Source: Apiotrichum sp. Y4204 (Eukaryota; Basidiomycota; Tremellomycetes; Trichosporonales; Trichosporonaceae). Taken from it: a stretch of DNA of 64,000 bases. The translations under genes and the position numbers were made by a program. Each line of letters starts with the position of its first letter. Positions within the stretch are counted from its first letter, which is position 1. The stretch lies in contig JAMYHL010000007.1 in assembly GCA_025531455.1 (NCBI GenBank), positions 744,001-808,000 on the forward strand, read 5' to 3'. Positions 19,203 through 32,200 of this stretch are shown here, in pieces. The notes under the pieces were generated by a model, which saw only the letters and a program-made list of their open reading frames with translations, had not been told where the DNA came from and searched no databases.

Positions 19203-21533
19203 TTACTGGGCCACATGCCAGTCGAGCTTCTCCGCCCACTCCGGCTTCTTGAGGGTGAGGAGCACCTCCTCGACGTCCTTGGCGCCGTTGCCCGAGAGAA
19301 CAATCACCACGTTCCGGTCCTTGGGCAGCGACTTTGCAAGCTGGAAGCCGCCCCAGAGCGCGTGCGACGACTCGAGAGCCGGGATGATGCCCTCCGTCTG
19401 CGTCAACCAGCGGAACGCCGTCAGGCACTCGACATCATCGGCGGCAATGTACTCGGCACGGCCAATGTGCTTGAGGTACGAGTGCTCGGGGCCGACAGAG
19501 TTGTAGTCGAGGCCGGCGGAAATCGAATGTGTCGGGGTGAGCTGACCGACGGCGTCCTGAATAATGAGGGATGCAGCACCGTGGACGACACCGGGGACAC
19601 CCTTGCAGAGAGTGGCCGAGTGGAGGGTCGTGGTCAGACCGTTTCCGGCCGCCTCGACACCAACAAGACGGACCTCCTTGTCGCCGACAAAGTCGTAGAA
19701 CGCGCCAATGGCGTTGGAGCCACCACCAACACATGCCACAACGGCATCCGGGAGCTGGCCAAACTTCTCCACACTCTGCTGCTTGATCTCGCGGCCGATG
19801 ATGCGCTGGAAGTCACGGACAATGGTGGGGAAGGGGTGGGGGCCGATGGCGGAGCCAATGAGGTAGTGGGTGTCGTCCAAACGGGTGATCCACTCGCGCA
19901 TGGCCTCGTTGACGGCATCCTTGAGGGTGGCAGTACCAGCGTGGACAGGAATAACCGTGGCACCCAGCATCTTCATGCGGAAGACGTTCATCTCCTGCCT
20001 ACGCACGTCCTCGGCGCCCATGTAGACGACGCACTCCATGCCAAACTTGGCACAGACGGTCGCGGTGGCGACACCGTGCTGGCCAGCACCAGTCTCGGCG
20101 ATAATGCGCTTCTTGCCGAGACGCTTGGCGAGCAGGATCTGGCCGATACAGTTGTTGAGCTTGTGGGATCCGGTGTGGTTCAGGTCCTCACGCTTGAGCC
20201 AAATCTTGGCTCCGCCCATCTTCTCCGTCATGCGGTCCGCAAGGTACAAGCTCGAGGGGCGACCAATGTACTCGAACATGTCCTCGTACTCCTTCCAGAA
20301 CGCGGGGTCGGCGGAAGCCTTGACGTACGCGTCCTCGAGCTCATCAAGACAGGTGACAAGCGACTCGGGCACAAACGCACCGCCAAAGGGACCAAACTTG
20401 CTGGGCATACGTTCGCCCGCCTTGACCTCGCTGTCGCCCTTGTCGGCTCCGAGAGAAGGGGGGATAGGCATGGCAGGCTCGACCTGAGGCTTGCCCTTGC
20501 GGCCAAGAGGCGGGGCGTTCTGACCCTTGAGAGAGATGGAGAGGCAGAAGTCCTCGACGGCCTTGGCGCGGTTGTCGTCGGTGGCATCAGTGGCGACCTG
20601 GATAATCTTGGAGCCAATGACACCGGCGTCGGCACCAGCGTCCGCGACAACGTTGAAGTGGTCGCGGTTGCTGATACCGAAACCGACAGCAAGGGGGATG
20701 GGAGTTGTGCTGCGAACGCGGGCAAGGATGTCGGGGAGAGCAGTGTTCATACCAGACGAGGAAGCGCCGGTCGTGCCCATCTTGACATCAGCACGTGTGC
20801 CGACGAGCGTTCACTCACCTTGGAAACAACGTAGATGAACGAATCCGCGAGGCTAGTAAGGTACTTGATACGCTTGGGAGTGGTGGAAGGGGCGATGAGG
20901 GGAATGTACGACATGCCAGTCGTGGCGCAAATGTCGCGGAAATTGGCGGCCTCCTCGGGGGGAAGGTCGACGATAATGAAGCCGTTCGCGCCGGCAGCGC
21001 TGGCGTCCTCGACAGCCTTGGTCTCTCCGTACGCGAGCAGCGAGTTGTAGTAGCCTGGAGTCAGTGGGTCGTAGTCGTTAAACACCTACCCATGAAGACG
21101 ACCGGCGCCTTAAGGCCCTTGGCACGCGCCTCCTTGACGTACTCGAGACAGCGGGTGTAGTTGACACCGTTTTCGATGGCAATCGTGTTGGCACGCTGGA
21201 TGACATGCCCGTCCGCAATGGGATCGGAGAAGGGAACGCCGAGCTCGATAATGTCCGCGCCGCCAGCCTCCATGGCAAGCATGAGCGGCACGGTCGAGTC
21301 CGCGGTCGGGTACCCGGCCGTCATAAAGGTGACGAACCCGCTGGTGGTCAGTATAAAGTAACAGAATTGAACAGGCCCCTGTGCGCTGTGCCTTCCCCCC
21401 TACGCGCCCATGTCGTCGACTCACGCGAGGTCCTATTTCGTCAGCCACCAGCCGCTAAAGCAACACAATCTCAAGCCCAAATACCCACCTGCTCCTTCTT
21501 CTCGGCAAACACGCGCTTGATAGCCTCGGCCAT
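19203..21533 (-). CDS. TRP5: bifunctional tryptophan synthase (alpha-beta fusion)
   Basis: It converts indole-3-glycerol phosphate plus serine to tryptophan. Exons are 21533-21489, 21432-21425 (8 nt), 21340-21090, 21054-20819 and 20780-19203, joined to 705 residues (yeast Trp5 has 707). The alpha domain (1-~245) shows VTFMTAGYP and [16 protein letters not shown], with its catalytic Glu and Asp. The beta domain shows [12 protein letters not shown] and HTGSHKLNN, with the PLP lysine at about 387. The 8-nt exon (GACCTCGC) is needed because no direct join between the first exon and the GFVTF exon is in phase. It supplies D-L and part of A to give KKEQ-DLA-GFVTF, in line with the family. Both flanking introns have AG acceptors and GTGGGT or GTGAGT donors. 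Confidence 0.95.
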
Positions 21534-22119
21534 GATGTGCTAAGAGGTGATGTGGAAAGAGTGGCGATGGGGGGAATGCTATATACCAGTGGTGGTCTTT
21601 TGTTCTATGACTCGATAACCAAAAGAGAGAGAGATAAGAGCGATGCGATGCTGGGAATCCGATGGAGAGTCCGCGGTGATGCCGTCTGTCTCGATTTAAA
21701 AGAAAAGATAACAGTTACGAAGAGGTCGAATGATCTCTTTTTGAAGAAGAGGATGGAGCGATGATGATGATGGTGAAAGGAGAAGTCGACTCGATCTCCT
21801 TTATTCCAGAGGTCGGACCAGCGGTGACTGTACCGGAAATATCCCCACCCAGCAGCAGGGCGCGCACTTTTCAGGGCTTTTTAACCGGCTCCTCTCCACA
21901 ATAGCTTGCCGCTCCGCAGTTCTCTCTTTTGTGGGCCGGCGGCCAAAGCCACGCGAGAATGATGCACGAGTAAGACAGGGTGGAGATAGTGGGGTTACGT
22001 AACCTCCCAAAAAGTTGATTCCAAAGTTCACTTCGAGGCCTCAAGTGTGTCGAGACCTCCATGACGAAAGCTGCGAGATTCTTCATATTGGTCTTCATCC
22101 TCACCACCAATCTCTCACA
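21534..22119. other. divergent promoter region between TRP5 and the RSA3-like gene
   Basis: 586 bp between two divergently transcribed genes. No open frame of note. A purine-rich AT patch lies at 21610-21780. Confidence 0.5.
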
Positions 22120-22956
22120 ATGGCAGCAGACGCCCCCCGCCCCGCGGCGCGCCGGCCGCGCAAGCGCAGGAGGAGGGCCGCATCGTACGCGACGAGCTCG
22201 GACGACGATTCCAGCGACGACAGCGAGAGCGGGAGCGAAGATGAGAAAACGGACAAGGCGGAGAAGATGGACGTGGACGGGAACGAGAGCGACGCGTCGA
22301 GCTCATCATCCTCCTCATCAAGCTCCTCCTCCTCATCATCTTCCTCCTCTTCCTCTGACTCCTCTGATTCCGATTCTGATTCCGACTCGGACAGCGAGCA
22401 GACAACAAAGGACCAGCCGGAACCCAAGCCCCGGCGCCCGCGCGGACCGACCCTCTCCCCCTCGCCGCCGCCGCGCGAGATCCCGAGTTTCCTCCCTGCC
22501 CCGCCGGCCGAGGAGGACGAGCGGCGCGCGCGCTTTAAGCGCATCTACATGGACAAGCTGGTCGAGGGCTTCGGGAACGATCTGGAGGCGATGCGTGCGG
22601 TGAGTGATCAAGGGATGGATGAATTGCTTCGGGCATGGGACTCGCCTTGGGTAATTTGTTGGAGGTGATCACCCGTCGCGGTGATCTGCGGCACTGTCGT
22701 CTGGGGCTGGATGTTCCGATTTACGTCTGCATCCGGCCTGAGACCCGCGCGCAGCATAGCTCCATCCTTCCTCCCCTGTTGTCCTCCACTGAACCCCACT
22801 GACCCCCAGGCGGACCCGACGCTCGGCCCCGACCGGCTGCAGCTTCTGATCGACTCGCTCGCAGCCGGCGTCGACGTGTTCGCGACAACGGCCGGCGTGG
22901 ACGAGGTGGGCGTGATTCTCAACGACGCGGGCGACTCGGGCGACTCTGTACACTAG
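22120..22956 (+). CDS. RSA3: Rsa3-type ribosome assembly protein
   Basis: Two exons (22120-22599, 22810-22956) encode 208 residues. The N-terminus is basic (RRPRKRRRRAA). It is followed by an acidic stretch and a run of about 20 serines passing into a Ser-Asp repeat, typical of nucleolar proteins. The conserved C-terminal Rsa3-like region reads RFKRIYMDKLVEGFGNDLEAMR, split by the intron from DPTLGPDRLQLLIDSLAAG and DVFA. In yeast Rsa3 acts in the nucleolus with the helicase Dbp6 in early 60S assembly. The 210-nt intron is long for this region; donor GTGAGT and acceptor CCCCCAG are good and in phase. Confidence 0.8.
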
Positions 22957-23226
22957 TATTCACCTTTTCTGTGGCTGCATATATGCATTTCGTGATATCA
23001 TGACGATCATCGCGAGGCAAGAGAAATCTCATGAGCGAAGTCTATAACTATGGACCGGAAACGGAGACTATGGACAATATGGACAGTTTAAACAGTATGC
23101 ACAGGGAAAAAGTGGAAAACAGAAACAACAGTGTGGGACTTGCAAGATGCGGTGCGGATGCTGGGAATGCAAGATCAAGATGTGGGTTTGTGGGATCGTT
23201 CAGTGATCAGTGTGTTTTTGTGGTGC

Positions 23227-26200
23227 TCAGACCTTGGGGAGTGGGCGCTCGGCGGGACCACCAGCCTGGGCGATTAGCACAGACTCAACAAAACGCTTCT
23301 CGACTCACAGGAGCAGGGGGCTGCTGCGGGGCCATGGCGAAGGGCATACCGCCAAACGGCTGGGGCATCGGGACGTTGGGAAGGGGACGGGGCATGCCAA
23401 TCATGGGGGCGGGCATGGGGTTGAAGTTTGACCAGGCGGGCGGGGCCTGCGGCTGCTGAGGCTTCTTCTCCTTTCCACCTCCGCCGCCGCCTCCTCCACC
23501 ACCGCCGCCCTCCTTCTTCTCTCCGGGCTTGTTCGGCGGTTTGGTTGGGTACGGCATGATGGCGAGCATGTCGCCCTGACTCTGGCGGCCCTTCATGAGG
23601 AGTAGTTCCGCGAGCTCGACGTACAGCGCGCGACGGCACTCGCGCAGGTCGCCGACCTCCTTGAGGAGCGTGCGCACCTCGCCCGAGAGGTTCTTCGAGA
23701 AGTCCTCGAGGCTGCGGTCAGCTAAAGTCTATACGCTTCCACTCACTAATGCTGCAGGTTGAACGCGACCTGCTCCTTGGCGGAGTTCTTGGCCTCTGCC
23801 TGCGTCTCCTTGTGGTACGTGGAGATCTGGCTGAGGAGGTCGGTGTTGGCCTCGCGGAGGTTCTTGGCCATGTCGTCGTTACCCTTCTTGAACGCGTTCT
23901 TCGTCTCCTCGAGCTGCTCCTTGGCGAACGTCTTGCCGTCCCCGCAATCCTTAAGCAGCTTGTCAAGCGCCTCCTTGACCTTGAGATCGCGCTCAGCGTT
24001 GGTCTTGCGACGTTCGGCCTTGGTCTTCTCGCCGTTGTCGAACAGCTCCTTGAACGCCTTCTGATCTTTGGCGAGAGCGTCGATTGCCGCCTTGATGTCC
24101 TTGAGCGCAGCAAGCAACGCCTCGTGCTCGGGGTTCGCCGGCTTCGCCGCTGCCTTGGCCTCGGCGCCCTTGCTCTTGTCGTCGGCCTTTGCAGCTGAAG
24201 AGGTTAGCAACGATCCCAAGACCTGTAACTCACCATCCTTGCCTGGATTCGCAACGGTCGCCTTATCTCCGTCCTTCTTCTCCTCCTTCTTCCCCTCCTT
24301 CTTCTCATCCTTCTTCTCCTCCTTCTTCTCCTCCTTCTCCTTGCCCTTGGCTTCAGCCTTGGATCCCGATCCAGAGGCAGCAGCACCAGCAGCACCAGCC
24401 TCAGCTTTCTTCTCCTCCGCCTTCTTTTCCTCCTTCTTCTCTTCAGTCTTCTTCTCTGCTGGCTTCTCGGCAGCCTTCGGGTCCGCTGTTTTGGCACCAG
24501 CACCAGTAGCGGCCGCAGGGTCCTTGGCCGGGGCGGCATCAGCCTTCGCGTCGGCCTTCTTCTCCTCGGCCTTCTTCTCCTCCTTCTTTTCGCCCGCCTT
24601 GGTCTCAGCCTTCTTCTCCTCCGCCTTGGCCAGAGCTGGAGCAGCCAGACCGGGACGCGGATCGTTGGGGCAGCAATGGTCGCAGTGTGGCTGGACCACC
24701 GGCGCCGCTGCAGGCGTAGGGGGACCAGCAGGCTTGTCAGCCGGCTTATCGGCCTTTGCGCCAGCAGCGGCAAGCTTATCGGCCTTCGCATCAGCCGCAG
24801 CGGGCTTGTCCGCCGCCCTGCCCTTGTCGGCAGCGGAAGAGCCGCCCTCGGCCTTGTTCTCCACGTTGCTGAGCTCCTCAATCGCAGGGACGGGCTTGCG
24901 ACCGCTCTTGCCCGCCGTCGAGGGCGAGGACGCCAGCGCCATGTCTTTGTTGCCGCCGGCAGGCGTTGCTGGAGTTGCCTTGCCGGTCTTGTCGCCGTCG
25001 GCAGGAGGGTCGGGATTGGCAATCTTGATGGCGCCGGCGGAGGGGAAGGACGCCTCCTTGACGGAGTTCCTCGATGAGGGGCGTTCGGGAGGGGCGTCGG
25101 CCTTGGTATCGGTCTTGGCCTTGGACTTGGACTTGTCGTCGCCGGCGAGGGGAACGGCAGCGGCGGCCGGCGTGCCTGCCACTGTCGGAGGTTTTCCAGT
25201 ACCGCTAGTCTTGTCGTCCTTCTTGCCGGGTGGCGCGTCCGTCTTCGCGTCCGCCTTTGCATCCGCCTTGTCTTTGCCGCCCGATGGCCCGGCTTCAGCA
25301 GCCGGCTTGGGCTTTGGCATGGAACCGGTCTTGACGAGCACCTGCTGGCCATTCGGGAGGGTCATCATCTCGTAGATGGGGATCTCGTCCTCCTTCATGG
25401 GGATGACAGGGACAGGAGCGGTGGCGGCCTTGTCGTCCTTCTTCTCGATCATTTTCTCATCCTTCTTCTCGTCCTTCTTCTCATCGGTGCTGACGTTTGC
25501 GAGGGTGGCCCCTTCGTCCTTCTTCTTCTCCTTCTCCTTGTCGCTCTTCTTCTTGCGCTCGGGTGACTTGCCCCCGTCGTCCACCTTTGTCTCCTCAGTG
25601 AACGACACGGTCTTGCCGGACTTGCCTGAATCGTCGTCCTTGATCTCTGCGGCGCCTGCGGCCGCGGCATCGGGAACAGCGGGAAGCGGGGGCTTTGACG
25701 AAACGGGCGTGGCGCCGGCGCTAGAGCCAGAAGCGACAGGCAGACTTGCTGCCGACGCGGGTGTACCCTGGGCCGTGCCGTCCGTGGCCTTGCCCTTGCC
25801 GTCCGTGGCCTTGCCCTTGCCGTCCGTGGCCTTGCCCTTGCCGTCCGTGGCCTTGCTCTTGTCCTCGGTCGGAACGTTGTTGACCGATGTGACAGCAGTA
25901 TCCTTCCCACTCGCAGCCTCGTCACCCGTGCCACTGCCCTTGAGAATTGAGCCCACGCTGCCAGCCAGGTTCTTGAGCGCCTGGCCGAGATGCAGGTCGT
26001 CAGGCTTGGGCGAGTTGTGCGCCGTATTGGTGCTGTACAGCGGCTTGGAAGAGGCAGGGGATGTGCCGGCGCTCGTATCCGCGAGGAGCTCGTTCTTGCC
26101 GAGCTCGGGGGAGTTGCGGCGTGACGGGTGGCTGCTGTTTGTGCTCCAGACCTTGGCAGGCTTGGGTTCGGTCGGGATGTTGCCGAGCGTCGTGACCGGC

Positions 26201-29200
26201 GGAGACAGGGTGCCTGCGACGAAGGGCGGAGAGGGAGTGTGGCTGTGCACCAAGCTGGGCATGGGCTGCGGTGTGCCGTGAACCGAGGGAGGGGAGGTCT
26301 GCAGATTGGCAGGCGCAACGGGACTCGGGCGGGCACTGCCATGCGCGGGGTCAGCGACGACCTGAGGCGTGCCATGGGCCGAGACCGGCGCCTTGGGCGA
26401 CGGCGTGACGGAGTGAGCCACTGCGCCGAGCGGTGTGACGTGACCAGCGACAGGCGTTCCGTGCCCAGCAACGGGCGTTCCAGCTGGGGGCGGGGTGACC
26501 TGCGCGGACAACACAGCCGGTGTGCCCGCGGGTGTCGTGTGAGAAGAGACGGGGCTCGGGGCGGCGGTCGCCGCGTGATGGGACGAGTGGTGCGAGGAAT
26601 GATGCGAGTGGCGGCTGGGCGAGCCCGACTTGCTAAGAGGCACATTGTTGTGGTCGTGGTAGCTGACTTCGCTGGGGGCGAGGACGCTGCCGTGCTTTGA
26701 CAGAATCTCCGTGACGCGGTCTTGAAGGTCGTCGAGCTGCTTGTTGTTCGCGTCGTCCTTCATCTTCTGTACGAGATCGCGGAGGTCGCTCTCGCTCGCG
26801 TGCGAAGTGTACGGCTCGGCGGTGACGCCGTCAACGATCTTGTCGCCCGCCATGATCGTGCCGTCGGCGAGAATCTTGCCAGGGACGGTGGGCTGTTCAT
26901 CATCGCTCGGTTCGGGGGAGGGCGGAAGGGCGCCAGGCTCAGAAACACCACGGATACCCTCAACGATCTCGCCGGTCGCAAGCTGCACGCGGCCGTCGGG
27001 GAGGACACGGCCGTACACGTGCTCGCGGCGGACATTGGCACGGAGCTCGTCAATCTTGCTCAAAATCTCGCGGAGCTCAGAGGACAGCGCGTCCTGCCGC
27101 TCGTTGAAGTGGTCGTTCATCTCGTGCAGGTACCGCGCCATGTCGTTCTGCTGCTCGCCAATGAGGCGGGCGCGCCAGTAGTCGCTTCCCGGCGTGGACG
27201 GTGCGCCAGGTGCATCGTGAACGCTCTGTGCCGTGTGTGCAGGCGAATCATGTGGGGTAGGCTGGTGGTGGTCTGACTCTGACGGGGGCTGGATATTGAT
27301 CTGAATGGGCGCGGGCGTGATCCGGTCCGATCCGTGCGACGAGGGAGCAGGTGAGGTGGCGCGCGACGACGAGGGGTGGGACATGGTCGTGGAGCGAGAC
27401 GAGGGGGTGTACGAGTGGCGAGTCTTGCTGCGCCGGCTGCGCGGCGTGTTGTGACGCGACACATCGCTGGTGAGGTACTCGCCGTCGTCCTCGCGTACAG
27501 GCGACATCGGGTGGGGCATACCCGGCATGTGTGGGTAGTGCCCACCCATACCGCCGACGCCGAGCCCGGGAGGGCCAGGCGGAAGCGGAGGAGGGCCGGC
27601 ATACGTACCTGGACGGAATCCGCCACGGACGTACGAGTTGGTGTACGGGGAGCGGCCAGTGTTGAAGCGAGAACGGTAGCTGGGCGACGGATGACGACCA
27701 GGCGGGCCATGGTAGGGAACGGAGGACGGGATCGGAAGCGGGGCATTGAGGTTGGGAGGACGAGACCCCGGGAGATGCCGCTTGTCGTTAACGGGAGTAG
27801 GCAGCTCGACAGCGGCAGGCGGCGGAAGCCCTATGCCCTTGTGGCTTGGGAACGCGGGGCGACGAGCAAAGTCAGAGGCGCGGTCGTCAATCGGAAGGCT
27901 GGCCTCGGAGGGCGTGTCGGGTATCGGGACAGTCGCCCTGGGGCTTCGCCGGCGCGATTGAGGCGTGCCTTCGGTAGGGACAGTAGGGACGTTGCGCAAC
28001 TCGTGAAGCGTGTCTTCAGAGGAAACATACTCGGGACTCTCATGACCAGGCTGCTGCTCAAGCTGCTGAACAGGCTGTTGGACAGGTTGCTGCCCAGATT
28101 GCTGCTCAGGCTGCTGGACAGACTGCTGCTCAATCTGCTGGACAGGCTGCTGATCGATATGGTGCTCAGAGTCGACGGATTCTTCCAATTCGTCACGGGC
28201 GTAGTAATCGGGGTTCTCATGAATGGGGTCGTACTCGTCGGCGGGGTCAGCGGGGTAGTCGGCCTGGTCGTAGGGCGCTTGTCCCTCGTACTCGTCCGCA
28301 TAGTCGCCTGCACCATGTTCGGATCCAGGTTGCTGCGGGGCGTACTCGGGCTGCTGCTGGGACCGGCGGACGAGCCACTCGGGCATCGAGGGGCGGACGC
28401 GGGGCTGCGCAGGGTCGGGGGTCGCGGGAGGAAGGCCAGAAGTCAAGTCGTAGTCGGGGTGGTCGCGGTCAATACCAGCATTGAGGAGGGACGGGGGCAG
28501 GATCGTGCTCATAGTCGGAGAACCACCAACGACGCTGTTCGGCGGCGGACCCATGCCAACTTCAGAACCGTAGACACTGCTGAAACCGGGGTAGAACGGC
28601 CCCTCGACGTCGGACTCAACGACGTTATCGGGAACACCAATGGCACCACGGGTGCCGCCAGGAACATTAGAAACCAGAGGAAGACGGGAAGGACCAGGAG
28701 AGGGGGCACCGGCACGCGGAGCGCCAGCAGCACGGGGCGTGCCAGGCGCTGCTCGCGGGGAGCGCGCCACGTTGCGCATCGTGTGTACTGGCTCTCTGGT
28801 GCTCGCCATCGTCCGTGGATCCGGCGGTATGTGCTGTGGATCCGGCGGCGTCGGGTACTGGGATTTCATGATGTCGCGCACGCGCATCGGCTCCACCGGG
28901 GAGGTGAGTCCGGAGAGGTCGTCGCCGGAGACGTGGTAGAGAATGCGCCGCAGCATGTCCTCGACATATGGCATGGGGAGCATTTGGGAAGAGCCAAGCG
29001 GCGACTGGCGGTACATCTCCTGGTTGTGTTCCAGCTCCTCAATCTGGGCGCGGAGGTCCTGCTGCTGGCCCAACACCGTGCCGAGAAGGTTGGAGATATC
29101 GTCCAGGCGCTGGTTGAGCGCGTCGGGGACGATGAACGGAACCGGGCCGGGAGGCAGCGTCGGTGTAACGGGGCGTTCGGTCTCGACACTAGATGACGAC

Positions 29201-32200
29201 CCGCAAGAGAGTGCTGGAGATGGTGGGCGCTCGGTCTCCAAGTCACTGATCTCGTCATCGGTGATCTCAATGTCACTGTGGCCGTCCTTGGACGGCACGG
29301 GCGGCGGTAGGGACGAAATGCTCGAGATGGACGATCCGCGGGTCATGGCCATCGGGCTGCGGCGCGGCGTGGGCTGGCGGGCTGCGAGCTCCTTGATCTG
29401 ATCGAGCTTGCCGTCCAGGACATCCAACTTGCCCATAGCCTTCTCGATACGGTCAAGCTTGATAATCTTGCCCTCGATACGCTCGAGACGGTCGACCTTG
29501 TGCTCAATCCGATCCATTTGGGAGGACATGCGCGTCGTCTGACCCTGGCGCACCTGCTCTTGGCCCTGGAGGTAATTTACAAGTCGGGGCATCGAGTAGT
29601 CGCGCCCCTCGGTCGGCTCATGAACAGCCGAGAGAGAGCGGGACGACTTGCTCGAGTCGAATGAGGACGCAGTGGAGCGCGATGAATCCGAGGCGGACCG
29701 AGACGGAGGGGTTGAGCTGGGCCGGCGCGGGGAGATCCATGACTTGTGGGTACTGGATATGGTAGTGCTTGAGCTCGAGGAAGAAGGCGGTGGTGGCGGC
29801 GCGGCCGCGACCTGCGGCACTGGGCGCATCAAGCGCGGCGAAGGGATAGTGTCAAGCGACGGGACCGCTTTGCGATGCTGCTTACGCGGAGTGCTCTGCG
29901 TCGCAACAGTAGACGGTGCCACGACCGAAGAGGCACGCACGGTCGGCGCAGTGCGAGCAGTCGAGACCGATTTCGCAACGGATGGAGCTACCGATGGAGC
30001 CTTGACGGTGGACGCATCCTTGCTACTCGGCGGAGCTGGGGCCGGGTTGCGGAGCGTAACATACGTCCTGTCACCCATGTCGCGAACGTGGATGTCTCCC
30101 CGGGAGGCATAGCTGCCTGCCGAGGACTGACGCTCGAGGCCAGCGAGGAGGGAGAGATCCGTGTCGGGCTCCGAAACTGGAGTGGCCGAGCGCCCTGGCA
30201 TGTCCATGTACGTCGTGGCCATCGATCCCGGATGGGTGTTGGCGGTAGTGTAAACAGACAGCTGTGAGCGAGGAGCTGCGTACGCCGATGCGGTGGCCTC
30301 TGTCGGCGTCGCGTACCTGCCCATTGAGCTCGGTGGCAGCGACGAGAACTCGGTTGGCGACAAGTGTGAGCCAGGTGTGACATACCGCGCGAGCGACGAG
30401 GGGGAGGACGAGTACTCTGAGGAAATTGGAACAGTTGATGGTGGGGTCATGAACTGCACGCTCGAGGCAACAGAGGACGGCATCGGCGAGCCGATGGCGG
30501 TCGGAACGTGGCCATAGTTGGACACTGTCGGTGGCGACGCATACCGGGATGCAGGTGCCGGTACCGAAGGCGGACGAGCCTCTGAAGGGGCATACTTCGT
30601 AGAGGGCGGCACAGACGACACGTCCGAGCCGGGGTGCGTGGACGGCGCGGAGAGTGGCACAGACTGCACATACTTGGTGGACGGGGACGCCGGGGTCCCA
30701 GTCAAGTGGTGAGGCGGAGATTGAGGGTGGTGGTAAAGCCATTTCTCAGACGGGGCAGTGCTCGAGGGAGGATACTCGCTCGGAGGGACGTCGGGATACG
30801 ACGACGGCGGCGCAGAGGGCACACCGGGGTGGGGCGGCAGCGACACGGAGAAGTCAGCCACACTCGAGACGTAGCTGGGCAAGACGCTCGAAACTGTGGA
30901 TGCCACACTCGACGGGGCATAGTGCGACGACTTGGAGAGCGGGATCGGCGGGGCAGACGCGTATCCCGAGCCGCTTGATGAAGTGTACGTTGAGCCCACC
31001 TCACTGCTGCTGCAGGATGGGAGGCTCGAGGGCGTGCTCCGCGTGGAGATCGCGCCAGTGGTCGACAGGCCAACGTCCGAGTAAACACCCACACGCTGTT
31101 TCAAAGGCACCACTACTGTGGTTTTTGAGTCCAAACTTGCTGGGAAAGCGAGCTCCTGCTTTTCTGCAATTTCCCGTGGGAGGCGAGGAGACCCCACTTG
31201 CGCGGTGAAGACCGTGGTGGTCGGAGGCTGAGCAGTGAAAAACGCGGTCGGCGGCGGCTGCTGGGCAGTAAACGCGGTTGTGCTCGGGGGCTGAGCTGTG
31301 ACCGCGGTGGTGCTAGGAGCCTGGGCTGTGACCGCAGCAGTGCTGGGCGCAGGTTGTGCCTGGGTGTACTCGCTCGGGGCGCTGGCAGTTCCGTACATTG
31401 TGGGAGCGAGCGCGGACGCGTACTCGGTCGGGGCGCGGGCAGACGCGTATTCTGTCGGAGCGGCGCTCAGAGAGCGGGCGGTGTGGTACGCGCTCTCTGG
31501 ACGCGATGTCTGACCCGGCATGAGACTGTCAGGCGCCCGAGCAGTGACGTATGTGCTCGGTGCCATCTGGCTCGGCGGAGGCGGCACGGTGGGGTCGCTG
31601 GGCACCGTCGGCGTGGGCACAGTGTCATGGCTGCCCTGCGACTGCTGCTCGGCGGTATGGAAAGAGGCATGTCCAGAAGACGATGGAGACTGGGCAACAG
31701 GAGGGTCGTAGAGGGTATACCGCGGCCGGCCGGGGTCTGAACGCGCCGAGACGCGCGACGCGACCGAGGCTGTTGGGCTGGAACTGCGCAAGTATCCGGA
31801 CGGATCGGATATGGAAGGAACATTGCTGCGGGGGGATCCGGGACCCGTGCCGCGGAGAGCGCCACGAAGGGAAATGACGCTGCGCCCAGGCGTGGACCGG
31901 ACGAGGGTGGATGGCGTGGGCGACAGGGGAGGCGAGCGCGGTGGCGGCGTGGCGGCGCGCGTGGTAGGAAGTGACACGAGAGGCTGGGACTGGTAGGATG
32001 GCGCGGTGACTGCCGAGGGTCCGTGGGTCGATGGCGCGGTGACGGCCGTCAGCGCTGACGGAGAGGAGGTGTACGTCGGCGCAGTTACGGCAGACGGCTG
32101 TGTCGCCTGAGTAAAGACCGTCGGCGCGAAGACTGCGGGGCGGAGGCTGGGCGCGACAGTCGACGAGCCGAGCGTTGAAGGCGCGGTGACGGCTGTTGGG

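Noticed and set aside
19188..20834. 548-codon open frame on the plus strand
   Set aside because: Antisense shadow of TRP5, with the same compositional bias and no recognisable family.
24068..25375. 435-codon Ser/Ala-rich frame on the plus strand
   Set aside because: Complement of the Lys/Glu/Ala repeats of the giant protein; no signal peptide or family evidence.
27376..29196. 606-codon open frame on the plus strand
   Set aside because: Antisense to the giant PH-domain gene; Arg/Val/Gly-rich without motifs.
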